From: Alphaproteobacteria bacterium
GTDB lineage: Bacteria > Pseudomonadota > Alphaproteobacteria > Micropepsales > Micropepsaceae
Assembly (NCBI GenBank): GCA_023259375.1
Contig: JAHFQC010000012.1
Location: 1 to 53,300, forward strand
Reading direction: 5' to 3'
DNA: 53,300 bases
This document shows, in pieces, positions 43,776-52,606 of this stretch. The stretch's first letter is position 1; each line of letters starts with the position of its first letter. The notes under the pieces were generated by a model. It had not been told where the DNA came from. It did no database searches and saw only the letters and a list, made by a program, of their open reading frames with translations. A program made the translations under genes and the position numbers.

Positions 43776-44033
43776 CTAGCGCGGCGGTACCGGGTCGTAA
43801 CCTTGGCTACCGCCCAGCCACTTGATCGGGTGACAGCGCAACAGCCGGCGGACGGTCAGGTACAAGCCCTTGATCGGCCCATGCACCTGAATGGCCTCGA
43901 TGGCGTATTGCGAGCACGTCGGGGTGAAACGGCAGGACGGCGGCAACAGAGGTGAGATGGCATAGCGGTAGAAACGGATCGGCGCGATCAGGACAGCCCC
44001 GGCAATCTGCCGCAGTCTTTCAAGGATGCCCAT
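43776..44033 (-). CDS. yidD: Membrane protein insertion efficiency factor YidD
   Basis: The protein has 85 residues from the ATG at 44033, six bases after GGGAG; the ATG at 44039 abuts that site and a TTG at 44054 is unlikely. It shows [36 protein letters not shown] and [20 protein letters not shown], the full YidD pattern. It overlaps the rnpA 3' end by 14 bases and precedes yidC, the standard order. Confidence 0.93.
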   Translation of the reverse strand: MGILERLRQIAGAVLIAPIRFYRYAISPLLPPSCRFTPTCSQYAIEAIQVHGPIKGLYLTVRRLLRCHPIKWLGGSQGYDPVPPR

Positions 44034-44415
44034 CGACATCTCCCGCCCCCGCAACAGGGGTAAGCCTCAGATGGGCTGCGGCAAGGATTTGGGCAAGGTC
44101 TTTCATCAGCTCGGGGAAGGACCGCGTCAGCGTCGCCGGCCGGGCGATGAGAACATAATCGGTACGTTCGCGGGCTTCGAGCGGCAGGATCGCGGCCGCG
44201 ATCGCCCGCAGGCGCCGTTTGGCGCGATTGCGCTCGACCGCGCCCCCGACTTTGCGCGAGGCGGTGAAGCCGAGACGAAAATGCCCGTCCCGGGCGGAAA
44301 CGTCCGGGGTGGGGCAGACTTCAAGAGTTAAACCAGTAGCGCCCCGGCGGATGCCCTTTTGGGCCCGCAGGAAGTCGGCTCGTTTTTTGAGGCGGTCGGC
44401 CAGCAATTTCCCCAT
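44020..44415 (-). CDS. rnpA: Ribonuclease P protein component
   Basis: The 131-residue basic protein has [34 protein letters not shown] and the RNA-binding [13 protein letters not shown]. It binds the catalytic RNase P RNA for tRNA 5' maturation. It lies 32 bases after rpmH and overlaps yidD. Confidence 0.95.
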   Translation of the reverse strand: MGKLLADRLKKRADFLRAQKGIRRGATGLTLEVCPTPDVSARDGHFRLGFTASRKVGGAVERNRAKRRLRAIAAAILPLEARERTDYVLIARPATLTRSFPELMKDLAQILAAAHLRLTPVAGAGDVDGHP

Positions 44416-44447
44416 GGCCAGCCTCGGGCTAGGCCTGAAAAAGGCAG

Positions 44448-44582
44448 CTAGGCGGACAGCTTCTGACGGCCGTGGGCACGGCGGCGCGACAACACCTGAC
44501 GACCACTCTTGGTGGCCATACGGGCGCGGAAGCCGTGGCGGCGTTTGCGCACGAGCTTACTGGGCTGATAGGTGCGCTTCAT
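44448..44582 (-). CDS. rpmH: 50S ribosomal protein L34
   Basis: The 44-residue protein was read by eye: it begins [20 protein letters not shown], continues [20 protein letters not shown] and ends KLSA. This is the standard L34 sequence and length. It is the first gene of the rpmH-rnpA-yidD-yidC-engB run, with a strong promoter 36 bases upstream. Confidence 0.97.
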   Translation of the reverse strand: MKRTYQPSKLVRKRRHGFRARMATKSGRQVLSRRRAHGRQKLSA

Positions 44583-44617
44583 GGGCGTAAATCTCCGGTC
44601 GGCGTAAAGAGGCGGGG

Positions 44618-44646
44618 GTTCTAAGCACTGGCCCTCCCCCTGTCAA
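44618..44646 (-). promoter_or_regulatory. Sigma-70 type promoter of rpmH
   Basis: On the minus strand TTGACA (44641-44646) and TAGAAC (44618-44623) are separated by exactly 17 bases. The -35 is perfect and the -10 has four of six consensus bases. The start of transcription would fall near 44611, about 29 bases before the rpmH ATG. It should drive the whole ribosomal and insertase block. Confidence 0.75.
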
Positions 44647-44940
44647 TGACGCACGGCGGCCGACCGCGCGACTCTCGAGTTCTGGCTTTGTTCAACCAGG
44701 ACCATTCTCGGCCGGGTGTTGCCCCTATCCCGGGAATTGTCGTCCATGCCCGGTCGCTGCCGCGCGACAGGGCGAAGCAGGTAAGAAGTCTGCTTCTTTC
44801 CCGCAATCGTTTGCACACGATACACCGCGCCAAGCCGCTGTTTTCGAGCCATGCGGCCGGCTCATAACCGGGCGAAATGACGGTTTTGCTGTGGCCGCTG
44901 TCTTTTTTTTGCCGCGGGGCTGGCGCGAAATGTCCGCGGT
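44647..44940. other. Gap between rpmH promoter and the histidine kinase gene, no gene seen
   Basis: Short open frames here (for example 44643-44852 minus) have no ribosome site or family similarity. The right part should hold the promoter of the plus-strand histidine kinase, but I see no clear -35/-10 pair. Confidence 0.45.
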
Positions 44941-46344
44941 ATGAAATCGAGGACGGGGAAGCTCCAGGGGGTATGGAGCCTCGTGGCGCACAGCCTGTCG
45001 GGGCGCCTGCTGCTTTTGACCGTTCTCTACGTCCTGGCGTCGATGGCGCTGATCTTCCTGCCGGCGATGGGGATCGAGGAACGCGACATTCTCGGCAACC
45101 ATATCCTGTCGGCCGAATTGTCGATCCTGCCCTTCACCACTCCGGGCCAGGACTGGCCCGACGACCTGCGCCAGAATCTGCTCAAGCACGCCGACGCCGA
45201 CGAAGTGCTGCTGCGCCGCCTGTATCAGCGCGACTATTTCCAGATTGGGGCGCCGCATTCTTGGATCGACCGCACCATCGACCTGCGCCGCGAATGGCTG
45301 TGGCGCGACGTCACCAATGCGCTCGACTGCCTGATCAACGGCGGCCACCGCACCCTGCATGTGATCGCCCCGTCGCAGATCAAGGATGCCAGCACCATCT
45401 CGATCATCCTGTCGGAAGCGCCGATCCGCGCCGGTCTGATGCGCTATGCCCGCCAGGTGATGGCCGCCGCCGCCTTTATTTCCGGGCTGACCGGCGCGCT
45501 GGTGTTTCTCAGCCTCTATTATTTCGCGGTGCGGCCGATGCGGCGCATCACCCGCGCGATGAGCGATTTCCATGAGAATCCGGAAGACGCCAGCCGCATC
45601 ATCGTGGCCAGCGCGCGGCCCGACGAGATCGGCATCGCCGAACGCGAACTCGCCGCCATGCAAAGCGATCTCTACAGCTTCCTGCGCCAGAAGGAGAAGC
45701 TGGCGGCGGTGGGCGCGGCGGTGTCGCGGATCCAGCACGATTTGCGCAACATCCTCGCCAACGCCCAGCTGGCGTGCGACCGCGTCGCGACCTCGGGCGA
45801 CCCCGAAGTCAAACGCCTGACGCCGCGCCTGATGACGGCCATCGACCGCGCCATCGCGCTGGCCACCACCACCTTGCAATACGGCCGCACCCAGGACCGC
45901 CCGCCCGAGCAGACCGATTTTGTGCTGCGCGACTTGATCGAGGAAGCCGCCGGCGCGGCGATGGAAGGCCATGCCGGCGATTGCCGTTTCGACAACGCGG
46001 TCGATGAGAGCGTAATAGCCCGCGCTGATCGCGAGCAGCTGTTCCGCGTCGTGCTCAATCTGCTCCGCAATGCCTGCGAGGCGTGCGGCGGCAAAGGCAC
46101 CGTAGCCGTTCGCGCGGCATCGGCCGATGGAGCGCTGGTCATCGATATTGCCGACAGCGGCTGCGGTATCCCACCGATCGTCGCCGTGAAACTGTTCCGG
46201 CCGTTCGTATCGGCGGGTCGTCCCGGCGGTACCGGCCTCGGCCTCGCTATCGCCCGCGATCTCGTCCGCGGCCACGGCGGCGACCTCACGCTGGTCTCGA
46301 CCTGCGCGCAAGGCACGGTGTTCCGGATCACATTGCCGATGTAA
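44941..46344 (+). CDS. Orphan sensor histidine kinase
   Basis: The 467-residue protein has a first membrane helix (about 22-45), a periplasmic sensor region of about 130 residues, a second helix (about 175-200), a HAMP linker (RPMRRITRAMSDFHENPEDA), a phospho-acceptor helix with His266 (SRIQHDLRNILANAQLACDR) and the HATPase domain: N box LLRNACEA, G1 DIADSGCGIP, G2 GRPGGTGLGLAIA. The H-box HDLRN is the HWE-unlike, HisKA-like type. No response regulator gene lies next to it, so its partner is elsewhere. Three small secreted proteins follow on the same strand. Confidence 0.9.
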   Translation: MKSRTGKLQGVWSLVAHSLSGRLLLLTVLYVLASMALIFLPAMGIEERDILGNHILSAELSILPFTTPGQDWPDDLRQNLLKHADADEVLLRRLYQRDYFQIGAPHSWIDRTIDLRREWLWRDVTNALDCLINGGHRTLHVIAPSQIKDASTISIILSEAPIRAGLMRYARQVMAAAAFISGLTGALVFLSLYYFAVRPMRRITRAMSDFHENPEDASRIIVASARPDEIGIAERELAAMQSDLYSFLRQKEKLAAVGAAVSRIQHDLRNILANAQLACDRVATSGDPEVKRLTPRLMTAIDRAIALATTTLQYGRTQDRPPEQTDFVLRDLIEEAAGAAMEGHAGDCRFDNAVDESVIARADREQLFRVVLNLLRNACEACGGKGTVAVRAASADGALVIDIADSGCGIPPIVAVKLFRPFVSAGRPGGTGLGLAIARDLVRGHGGDLTLVSTCAQGTVFRITLPM

Positions 46345-46489
46345 AAATCGTCCGGGTTAAAAGTCCGCATTCAATATCGATCGTGATCGCGACTATCATA
46401 ACCCGGGTTCGGCGCTGTGCGGATTTGAGCCATTTCTCCGCTGATCGGTTGGGATAGGCTACTCCACGGCGGCATTGGCGGGGGGCTTC

Positions 46490-46888
46490 ATGGCGCGATT
46501 CGGCCTGTTTCTGGCGGCAGCATTTTTTGTTTCGACTGCAGCGCTGGCTGCCAGTTGGGATGTAAGCGGCGACGGCGTCATAGATGCCAACAAGGTCGCT
46601 ACGCTCTTGGACGCGCGCAAAGCCGCATTCAAAACCATAGACCGCAACGGCGACGGGTACATCGATATCCGAGAACTTGCGGCGCGCCTGGGCGGTCGGG
46701 TCGAGGAAGCGACGGTCGTATTGAAATTCGTGATCGACAATAATTTCGACGGCCGGATCGACCCCGGCGAGTGGGCTGAGGCTGACGAGATGCATGTCAA
46801 AAACACGATCGTCATGTGCGATGCCGATAAAGATGGAGTCTTGCGCGGTAACGAAATCCGCTGCGCCCAATCGCAGCCTTGGTGGTGA
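46490..46888 (+). CDS. Small secreted EF-hand protein
   Basis: The protein has 132 residues from the ATG at 46490 with a G-rich ribosome site; a signal peptide (MARFGLFLAAAFFVSTAALA) precedes four EF-hand-like loops. These are DVSGDGVIDANK (last position Lys, degenerate), DRNGDGYIDIRE, DNNFDGRIDPGE and DADKDGVLRGNE. Loops 2 to 4 keep the Asp/Asn and final Glu calcium ligands. It probably binds calcium in the periplasm. The region between it and the histidine kinase (46345-46489) is locally AT-richer. Confidence 0.83.
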   Translation: MARFGLFLAAAFFVSTAALAASWDVSGDGVIDANKVATLLDARKAAFKTIDRNGDGYIDIRELAARLGGRVEEATVVLKFVIDNNFDGRIDPGEWAEADEMHVKNTIVMCDADKDGVLRGNEIRCAQSQPWW

Positions 46889-46936
46889 CGGCCTCGCAAT
46901 CGCCGTCGGGGTCGCGTTTTTGTCGTGGAGGGGGAA

Positions 46937-47515
46937 ATGCGGAAGGCACTCTTGCTGTTGCCCGTCATTCTGATTTCGAGCTCAGCGGCCGCCGGGCCGT
47001 TCACGCCCAGCCCGCCGGAGCTAATGCGCGTGTTCGAGGGCTATACCAAGAAGATGGACATCGATCCCAATACATGTTCGCTTGGTGTCTGGGATAGCGG
47101 TGTTTTCTTATCCACGCCAAAGGCGACATATGCAAACCGCTACGCCACCTGTCCCGTGAAAGCGACATACCATATCTGCACCAAGCTCGCGCCCGAGATC
47201 GGAAACAGGATGGATGTTCAGAACGGCTGTGTCACCGGGCTGAATCGCGTGTCTTTCCTGCCGATCCTGGCGATCTCGCCATTGGGTGGGCACTTTGTGG
47301 TGGTTCACGAAACCGACGGCAAACCGTTGCGGCTTACGCAGCAGCTAACGATCGGGTTCGGCGATGCCTTGGACTATTGCGAAATCTCGGCACAATTAAT
47401 TGACGAAAACGGCGAGGCGTTGGCGAAGCATCAGTTCCATAACTTCGTGACGTTGCTCGGCGATCCCGGCGCGTGCGTGCGCGCCGATGCTTCTGCGCCA
47501 AAAGCGGAGAAGTAG
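46937..47515 (+). CDS. Secreted protein of unknown function
   Basis: The protein has 192 residues from the ATG at 46937, with GGAGGGGG just upstream. A signal peptide (MRKALLLLPVILISSSAAAG) is followed by a mature part with six cysteines (NTCSLG, ATCPVK, HICTKL, NGCVTG, DYCEIS, GACVRA), an even number suggesting three disulfides in the periplasm. I do not recognise a family. It follows the EF-hand gene by 48 bases and may be co-transcribed. Confidence 0.72.
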   Translation: MRKALLLLPVILISSSAAAGPFTPSPPELMRVFEGYTKKMDIDPNTCSLGVWDSGVFLSTPKATYANRYATCPVKATYHICTKLAPEIGNRMDVQNGCVTGLNRVSFLPILAISPLGGHFVVVHETDGKPLRLTQQLTIGFGDALDYCEISAQLIDENGEALAKHQFHNFVTLLGDPGACVRADASAPKAEK

Positions 47516-47645
47516 CAGCACATCGCCGTTGCGAATGAGGCGGATAGGGGGGGCGATCGTTCCTTCCCTCACCTATGCTTAACTGCCGCCTTCGGCACAT
47601 TGCAGCCGTTCCGTCGGCCCGCTAAGTTCTCGCAAGGAGGCGCTG

Positions 47646-48167
47646 GTGCGGGCGATTGTTGCGGTTCTAGCGATGCTGACGGTTCCGGCGGTGGCGGCGG
47701 AGCGCTGCGAGACGCCGGACGAGACGAACGCGCTGCACGCCGCCGCCTTGCAGCAGGAAATGATGGTGGCGGCGTTTCAATGCGCTGACGTTGCGTCTTA
47801 CAACAATTTCGTGCTCGCCCATCGTCCGGCGCTGCAGGACGCGGATCGCGCCCTGATGGCCTATTTTCAGCGCACAGCCTCCGCGCCGTCCGACGCCTAC
47901 AATCTTTATAAGACCGAATTGGCCAACGCCTCGTCGCTGCGCTTCAGCACCGATCGCGGTTTCTGCGCCCGCATGCGCGCCGATTTCCGCATCGCGGCGG
48001 GACGCAGCCTCGATCAGGTCCTGGCCGAGGTGCCATACGTTGTCGACACTGGCTCCGTCGTCTGCCCCTGGTCGGCGCGCGCCGTTCCGGCCGAGCCTGT
48101 GGTGCCGCCCAAGAAACGCACCCGCCACCGCACCTGGCTGGGGCGTCTGGTCGATTGGCTGTTTTAG
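47646..48167 (+). CDS. Secreted protein of unknown function
   Basis: The 173-residue protein starts at GTG 47646, five bases after a strong AAGGAGG site. A signal peptide (MRAIVAVLAMLTVPAVAAER) precedes a mostly helical body with four cysteines (ERCETP, FQCADV, GFCARM, VVCPWS) and a very basic, Trp-rich C-terminus (KKRTRHRTWLGRLVDWLF). No family recognised. It could bind envelope surfaces through the basic tail; that is only inference. Confidence 0.7.
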   Translation: MRAIVAVLAMLTVPAVAAERCETPDETNALHAAALQQEMMVAAFQCADVASYNNFVLAHRPALQDADRALMAYFQRTASAPSDAYNLYKTELANASSLRFSTDRGFCARMRADFRIAAGRSLDQVLAEVPYVVDTGSVVCPWSARAVPAEPVVPPKKRTRHRTWLGRLVDWLF

Positions 48168-48299
48168 TAATGGAGGGCAGAGTGGATTTCTCGTGCGATG
48201 CTTTTCGCAGTCGCGCACCGAGACTGGATAATCCACCCAGACCCCAATTAACGTGACCCAGACGGAAGAAGTTTTGCGCCCGCGAGGGCAGTAAATCCC

Positions 48300-49973
48300 T
48301 CAATCGCCGATCGCCACGCCTTCGCGCCGGGGATCGGCAGCGCCGACATGGCCGGTGGGAGTGCGCTTGATGACATGCAGACCGCTGGATTCGCTCGCCA
48401 GAGTCCGCACCTCGTAACCCATCGCGCTAAGGCGCGGCGCCAAGCCGGTAAGAACAGGGGTCTTTTCGAGCAGCAACGGGCCATTGGGTTCGATCACATG
48501 GCCGAGTGCTGCGGCTTTGACCGGATCGAAACCGCTGTCGAGCAGCGCGATCAAATTCTGCGCGACGTAGTCGATGATCGCGGGGCCGCCCGGCGAGCCG
48601 GTGGCGATCAGGAACTTGCCGTTCTTGTCGAACACCAGCGTCGGCGCCATAGCGCTCAAGGGCCGCTTGCCTGCGCCGGGCGCGTTGGCCACCGGTTTGC
48701 CGTCTTGCACCGGCACGAAGGAGAAATCGGTGAGCTGGTTGTTGAGCACGAAGCCGCCCACCATCATTTCCGAACCGAGCAGGAATTCGACTGTGGTGGT
48801 CATCGAGACCGCGCGGCCGGCATCATCGACCACCGACAGATGGCTGGTGCCCTCCTGTTCTTCGGTATCGCCGCGGCCGAATTCGGCTTTGATCATCGGC
48901 GGCGTGCCCGCCTCAGCCGTGCCCATGTCGCGGTCGGTCCTGATCAGCGCCGAGCGGTCCTTGAGATAAGCACCGTTCAACAACCCCGCGACCGGCACTT
49001 TCACGAACGCCGGATCGCCGACGTACCGGTTGCGGTCGGCGAAGGCGAGGCGGCTGGCCTGGGCGAAGAGATGCACGCCAGACAGCGTATCAGGCTGAAG
49101 GTTCGCCGACGGGAAGCGCTCCACCAGTTTCAGGATCTGCAACACCGCTATGCCGCCCGACGACGGCGGGCCCATCGAACAGAGTTTGTAGACGCGATAG
49201 GTCGCGCACACCGGCGCCCGTTCCGCCGCGCGGTAACGCGCAAGGTCGTTCAACGTCATGCCGCCGGGATTGACCGGCGCATGCTGCACCTTGGCGACGA
49301 TCGCTTTGGCGATCTCACCGCGATAGAACGCGCGCGCGCCGCCTTTGGCGATGGTTTTGAACGTGGCGGCGAGTTCCGGATTCTTCAAAATGTCGCCCGC
49401 TTGCACCGGCGTCCCGTCCGCCCGCGCAAAATAGCGCTTGAGGTCAGGCATCGCGGCGATGTCGGGATTGGCGGCGAGGAGCTTGGCCAATTTTTTGGAG
49501 ACGGGGAAACCCTGTTCGGCGAGTTTGATCGCCGGTCCAAACAGCGTCGCCCATTTCAGCTTGCCGTATTTCTTGTGCGCCAGTTCCAGCATCGCAAGAT
49601 TGCCCGGCACGCCGACCGACAGTCCGCCCGGAATGGCATCGCGGTGTGGCCGCGGATTGCCCGCCGCATCGAGGAACATGGTCGGCTTGGCCGAGGCGGG
49701 CGCGGTCTCGCGGCCGTCGAAGCTCGTCACTTTGTTGGTGGCGGGATCGAACAGCAGCATGAATGAGCCGCCGCCGATGCCGGAGGATTCCGGTTCGACC
49801 AGGGTCAGCACCGCTTGCGCCGCAATCGCGGCATCGACCGCCGATCCGCCCTGGCGCAGCATCTGAAGGCCGGCCTCGGCCGCCAGCGGGTTGGCGGCGG
49901 CGATCATATGGCGCTGAGCGGCGTGCGCCGGGATCAACAGAAAGGCAAGAACAAGGACCGCAAACCGTTTCAT
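48300..49973 (-). CDS. ggt: Gamma-glutamyltransferase
   Basis: The 557-residue protein has a signal peptide (MKRFAVLVLAFLLIPAHA), the large subunit (HMIAAANPLAAEAGLQMLRQ, GGSAVDAAIAAQAVLTLVEP, SSGIGGGSFMLLFDP with the binding Arg later in DGRETAPA) and a small subunit starting at the catalytic Thr376 in EEQEGTSHLSVVDD. RPLSAMAPTLVF and ATGSPGGPAIIDYVAQNL follow. It self-cleaves before the Thr and acts on glutathione in the periplasm. It stands alone, divergent from the P1 peptidase gene. Confidence 0.94.
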   Translation of the reverse strand: MKRFAVLVLAFLLIPAHAAQRHMIAAANPLAAEAGLQMLRQGGSAVDAAIAAQAVLTLVEPESSGIGGGSFMLLFDPATNKVTSFDGRETAPASAKPTMFLDAAGNPRPHRDAIPGGLSVGVPGNLAMLELAHKKYGKLKWATLFGPAIKLAEQGFPVSKKLAKLLAANPDIAAMPDLKRYFARADGTPVQAGDILKNPELAATFKTIAKGGARAFYRGEIAKAIVAKVQHAPVNPGGMTLNDLARYRAAERAPVCATYRVYKLCSMGPPSSGGIAVLQILKLVERFPSANLQPDTLSGVHLFAQASRLAFADRNRYVGDPAFVKVPVAGLLNGAYLKDRSALIRTDRDMGTAEAGTPPMIKAEFGRGDTEEQEGTSHLSVVDDAGRAVSMTTTVEFLLGSEMMVGGFVLNNQLTDFSFVPVQDGKPVANAPGAGKRPLSAMAPTLVFDKNGKFLIATGSPGGPAIIDYVAQNLIALLDSGFDPVKAAALGHVIEPNGPLLLEKTPVLTGLAPRLSAMGYEVRTLASESSGLHVIKRTPTGHVGAADPRREGVAIGD

Positions 49974-50008
49974 TCCGTCTCTTTCGGGAGAAGCGCGGGA
50001 AGGCTAGC

Positions 50009-51022
50009 GTGTCCGGCATGATCCGCAAAGGCGAACGCAATCTGATCACCGACGTGCCGGGCCTGCTGGTCGGCAACGCCCAAGACCTTCAAATCCGCAC
50101 CGGCGTTACTGTGGTTTTGCCGGAAAAGCCGATGGCGGCCGCGGCCGATATCCGCGGCGGCGCCCCGGGCACGCGCGAAACCGCGGCGCTTGATCCGGTA
50201 TCGCTGGTCGACGGCATCGACGGGCTATTTTTGTCAGGCGGTTCGGCCTTCGGGCTCGATGCCGGCGGCGGCGTGCAGGCGCATCTGAAAGCGATTGGCC
50301 GCGGCTACGAAATTGCGCCGGGGTTGCCGCGCATTCCGGTGGTGGCGGGTGCGATCCTGTTCGACCTCGGCAGCGGCGGCGACAAGGACTGGGGCGACGA
50401 GCCGCCTTATCGTCGCTTGGGTAAACAGGCGGCCGAACAAGCGGGACTGGACTTCCGCCTCGGCAATGCCGGTGCGGGCTTGGGGGCGGTCGCAGGCGCC
50501 TATAAGGGCGGCCTCGGTAGTGCCTCGTCGGTGCTTGCGGACGGAACCACCGTGGGTGCGCTGGCGGCGGTCAACGCCGTCGGTTCGCCGGTGATGCCGG
50601 GCGGCGAGGCCTTGTGGGCGTGGCCGTTCGAGCTCGACGGCGAATTCGGCGGCCGCCGGCCTACCGGACCGGTGACGGCCTCGGGACTGCCCGACGACAT
50701 GAAAGGCCGCCCGCAACCCGGAACCAACACCACCATCGCCGTGGTTGCCACCGATGCCGATCTGACCCGGGTGGAGCTGAAGCGGCTCGCCATCATGGCG
50801 GCGGACGGCTTCGCCCGCGCTTTGCGTCCGGTCCACACGCCGTTCGACGGCGATCTTGTCTATGCCGTGTCGACCGGTCGCCGTCCGGTGGAGGGCGCGC
50901 GTCCGCTGGCCGTGCTGGAATTGGGGGCTGTGGCGGCCGACACAATGGCCCGGGCGATTGCCCGCGGGGTCTGGGAAGCGGACAGCCTCGGACCCTTCCG
51001 CAGTTTTCGCGACGGCCGATAA
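50009..51022 (+). CDS. P1 family (DmpA-type) N-terminal-nucleophile peptidase
   Basis: The protein has 337 residues if begun at GTG 50009, five bases after GGGAAGG; the ATG at 50018 is the alternative. It shows NLITDVPGLLVGNAQDLQIR, TGVTVVLPEKPMAAAADIRG, GLFLSGGSAFGLDAGGGVQA, GNAGAGLGAVAGAYKGGLGS and the self-cleavage region PGTNTTIAVVATDAD, where Thr241 or Thr242 should become the nucleophile (Ser in DmpA). These enzymes are aminopeptidases, some specific for beta-peptides. No signal peptide is present, so it is probably cytoplasmic. Confidence 0.9.
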   Translation: MSGMIRKGERNLITDVPGLLVGNAQDLQIRTGVTVVLPEKPMAAAADIRGGAPGTRETAALDPVSLVDGIDGLFLSGGSAFGLDAGGGVQAHLKAIGRGYEIAPGLPRIPVVAGAILFDLGSGGDKDWGDEPPYRRLGKQAAEQAGLDFRLGNAGAGLGAVAGAYKGGLGSASSVLADGTTVGALAAVNAVGSPVMPGGEALWAWPFELDGEFGGRRPTGPVTASGLPDDMKGRPQPGTNTTIAVVATDADLTRVELKRLAIMAADGFARALRPVHTPFDGDLVYAVSTGRRPVEGARPLAVLELGAVAADTMARAIARGVWEADSLGPFRSFRDGR

Positions 51023-51040
51023 CTGGAGCCAGATAACAAA

Positions 51041-51068
51041 ACGGCGGACAGGAGGTCCTGCCCGCCGT
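51041..51068. terminator. Bidirectional terminator between the P1 peptidase and the lipoprotein gene
   Basis: ACGGCGG plus CAGGA (51041-51053) pairs with TCCTG plus CCGCCGT (51056-51068) with one mismatch. AACAAA stands before it and GATTTTGTT after it, giving a U-rich tail on both strands. The genes on either side converge here. Confidence 0.75.
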
Positions 51069-51090
51069 CGATTTTGTTCAGGTGGCCGCG

Positions 51091-52281
51091 TTAGCGGACG
51101 AACACCCGCACTTCGTTCGAGTTCACACCCGGATCGGTCTGCGACTGCACTGTCAGACGCGACGCCGGCACGCCCATATCGGTCATTGAGCGCAGGACTT
51201 CCTGGGCATGACGTTGGGCCGCGGTCTGGGCCAGCTGCACGGCCGTCACGGTTCCCTTGGTCGGCGACACGGCAATGATCGAGAACGCCGCGCCCGGACG
51301 GGTCTGAAGGGCCTGGTTCACCGCTGCGTACAGGATCTGCTGATAATCGACGTTGGAGCGGTCGAAGCGGATGGTCACCAGCGGTGCGGAACCGCCGGTA
51401 TAGGCGCGGGCGGAGCCGCCACGGCCGGTGGCGAACATCGGGGACGACAGATCGGCACCATAGAGTTCGCCGTTCTTGATGGCGGCAGCGAGGGTCGTCA
51501 GGTTGGCGCGCTCGTTGGCGACATAGGCGGTCTGGCGTTGGATGTCGGCCGAAACCTCGCCCAACAGGCGATCCTGCAGGATGATGGTCTGGTTGGTTTC
51601 GTCCTGCAGCACTGAAAGCTGGCGATGGTCTTCGTCATAGGCACCGCTGACGTTGAAGGCCGCACCGATCTGGTCAAGGGCGACATGGGCGGCGTTGGCA
51701 TCGGCGGCGACGCGGCTGCCGAGGGCATTCAACTTGTTGATATTGCCCGAAAGCTGGTCGAGGGCGGACTGGGCCCGGTTCCACTCAGCGACGAGTTCCG
51801 GGTTGCCGCGGGTGGTGCCGACCTGAAGCCGGGCAGTAATGTGCCCGCGCGCTTCGTAATAAGCCGCGGCGGCGCTGGCGCCGCTGCCGTGCAGATCGCT
51901 GAAGCTGCCTGCGTTGGACGCCAGCGAGCCCTGCAGGCCCTGGAGCTGCGACCGGAGGCCGGCGATGGTCTTGGACACGGAGCTGCCGGTGTCGGAACCG
52001 GGCTCAATCGTCACAGGCGTGATTCGCGCAACTGTGCCGACGGTTCCCGCCTGGCTTGCACTCGGTGCGGCCGGAGCGGCGTAACTGGGGGCCGGAGCCG
52101 GGCTCGACGTATCGCTGGCGACCGGTCCGGGCGCTCCCGCGTCGGTTCCCGAATCACCGAACAACATCGAATCGACGTCGGAGCAGCCAGCAAGGCCCAT
52201 TGCTGCGACTAGCACTACGGCCCCGAATATCCGCGACGAAACGCCTGAAATAGCAGCCCGCCCGGCGAATTTCACTGTCAT
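51091..52281 (-). CDS. Lipoprotein with long helical region and OmpA-like C-terminus
   Basis: The protein has 396 residues from the ATG at 52281, five bases after GGAGAG. The lipobox is AAMGLAGCSDVD. A Pro/Ala/Ser-rich linker is followed by about 150 residues of helix with heptad character (GLRSQLQGLQGSLASN, QLSGNINKLNALGSRVAADA). The C-terminus (VTIRFDRSNVDYQQILYAAV, RHAQEVLRSMTDMGVPASRL, NEVRVFVR) follows the OmpA-like fold pattern, but the usual Asp and Arg that bind peptidoglycan are not in the expected places. It probably sits in the outer membrane facing the periplasm. Function unknown. Confidence 0.82.
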   Translation of the reverse strand: MTVKFAGRAAISGVSSRIFGAVVLVAAMGLAGCSDVDSMLFGDSGTDAGAPGPVASDTSSPAPAPSYAAPAAPSASQAGTVGTVARITPVTIEPGSDTGSSVSKTIAGLRSQLQGLQGSLASNAGSFSDLHGSGASAAAAYYEARGHITARLQVGTTRGNPELVAEWNRAQSALDQLSGNINKLNALGSRVAADANAAHVALDQIGAAFNVSGAYDEDHRQLSVLQDETNQTIILQDRLLGEVSADIQRQTAYVANERANLTTLAAAIKNGELYGADLSSPMFATGRGGSARAYTGGSAPLVTIRFDRSNVDYQQILYAAVNQALQTRPGAAFSIIAVSPTKGTVTAVQLAQTAAQRHAQEVLRSMTDMGVPASRLTVQSQTDPGVNSNEVRVFVR

Positions 52282-52362
52282 TGCAGCTCTCCAAATCCGC
52301 GCGGGCCCAGGCCCTGCGGACATCCAGCCCGCCTGCGCTATTGTCGCGCGAGGTCCGCGGAA

Positions 52363-52391
52363 GTCTTATCCACCGGCACGCGCTGGGACAA
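52363..52391 (-). promoter_or_regulatory. Candidate promoter of the lipoprotein gene
   Basis: On the minus strand TTGTCC (52386-52391) and TAAGAC (52363-52368) are 17 bases apart. Transcription would start near 52356, about 75 bases before the ATG. Confidence 0.4.
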
Positions 52392-52529
52392 GGGCAGAAA
52401 CTGCGGCTTTCTGGGGGGATTTCGGGTGTTTAGTTGGTAACCGCCCGGCCATGTGGCGACGAATCGTCATGGTCGCTCTGATCTCTTGCGTTTGTCGTCG
52501 CCGATGAATAGGTTGCGCGCCCTAACGCG

Positions 52530-52606
52530 GCACCGGTAGCTCAGCTGGATAGAGCACCAGACTACGAATCTGGGGGTCGTGGGTTCGAATCCTGCCCGGT
52601 GCACCA
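52530..52606 (+). tRNA. tRNA-Arg (anticodon ACG)
   Basis: The 77 bases include the encoded CCA. The acceptor stem GCACCGG pairs with CCGGTGC. The D-arm has GTAGCTCAGCTGGATAGAGC, the anticodon arm CCAGA-CTACGAA-TCTGG gives ACG (read as inosine, for CGU/CGC/CGA), and the T-arm has GGTTCGAATCC. TTGCGT (52486-52491) is a possible -35, with a weak -10 (TAGGTT) 17 bases later. Confidence 0.97.

Noticed and set aside
42147-43955. A 602-codon open frame on the plus strand opposite yidC
   Set aside because: It is antisense to a well-supported yidC and has no family pattern or ribosome site.
44643-44852. Small minus-strand open frame upstream of rpmH
   Set aside because: It has no ribosome site, its stop region overlaps the rpmH promoter, and it matches no family I know.
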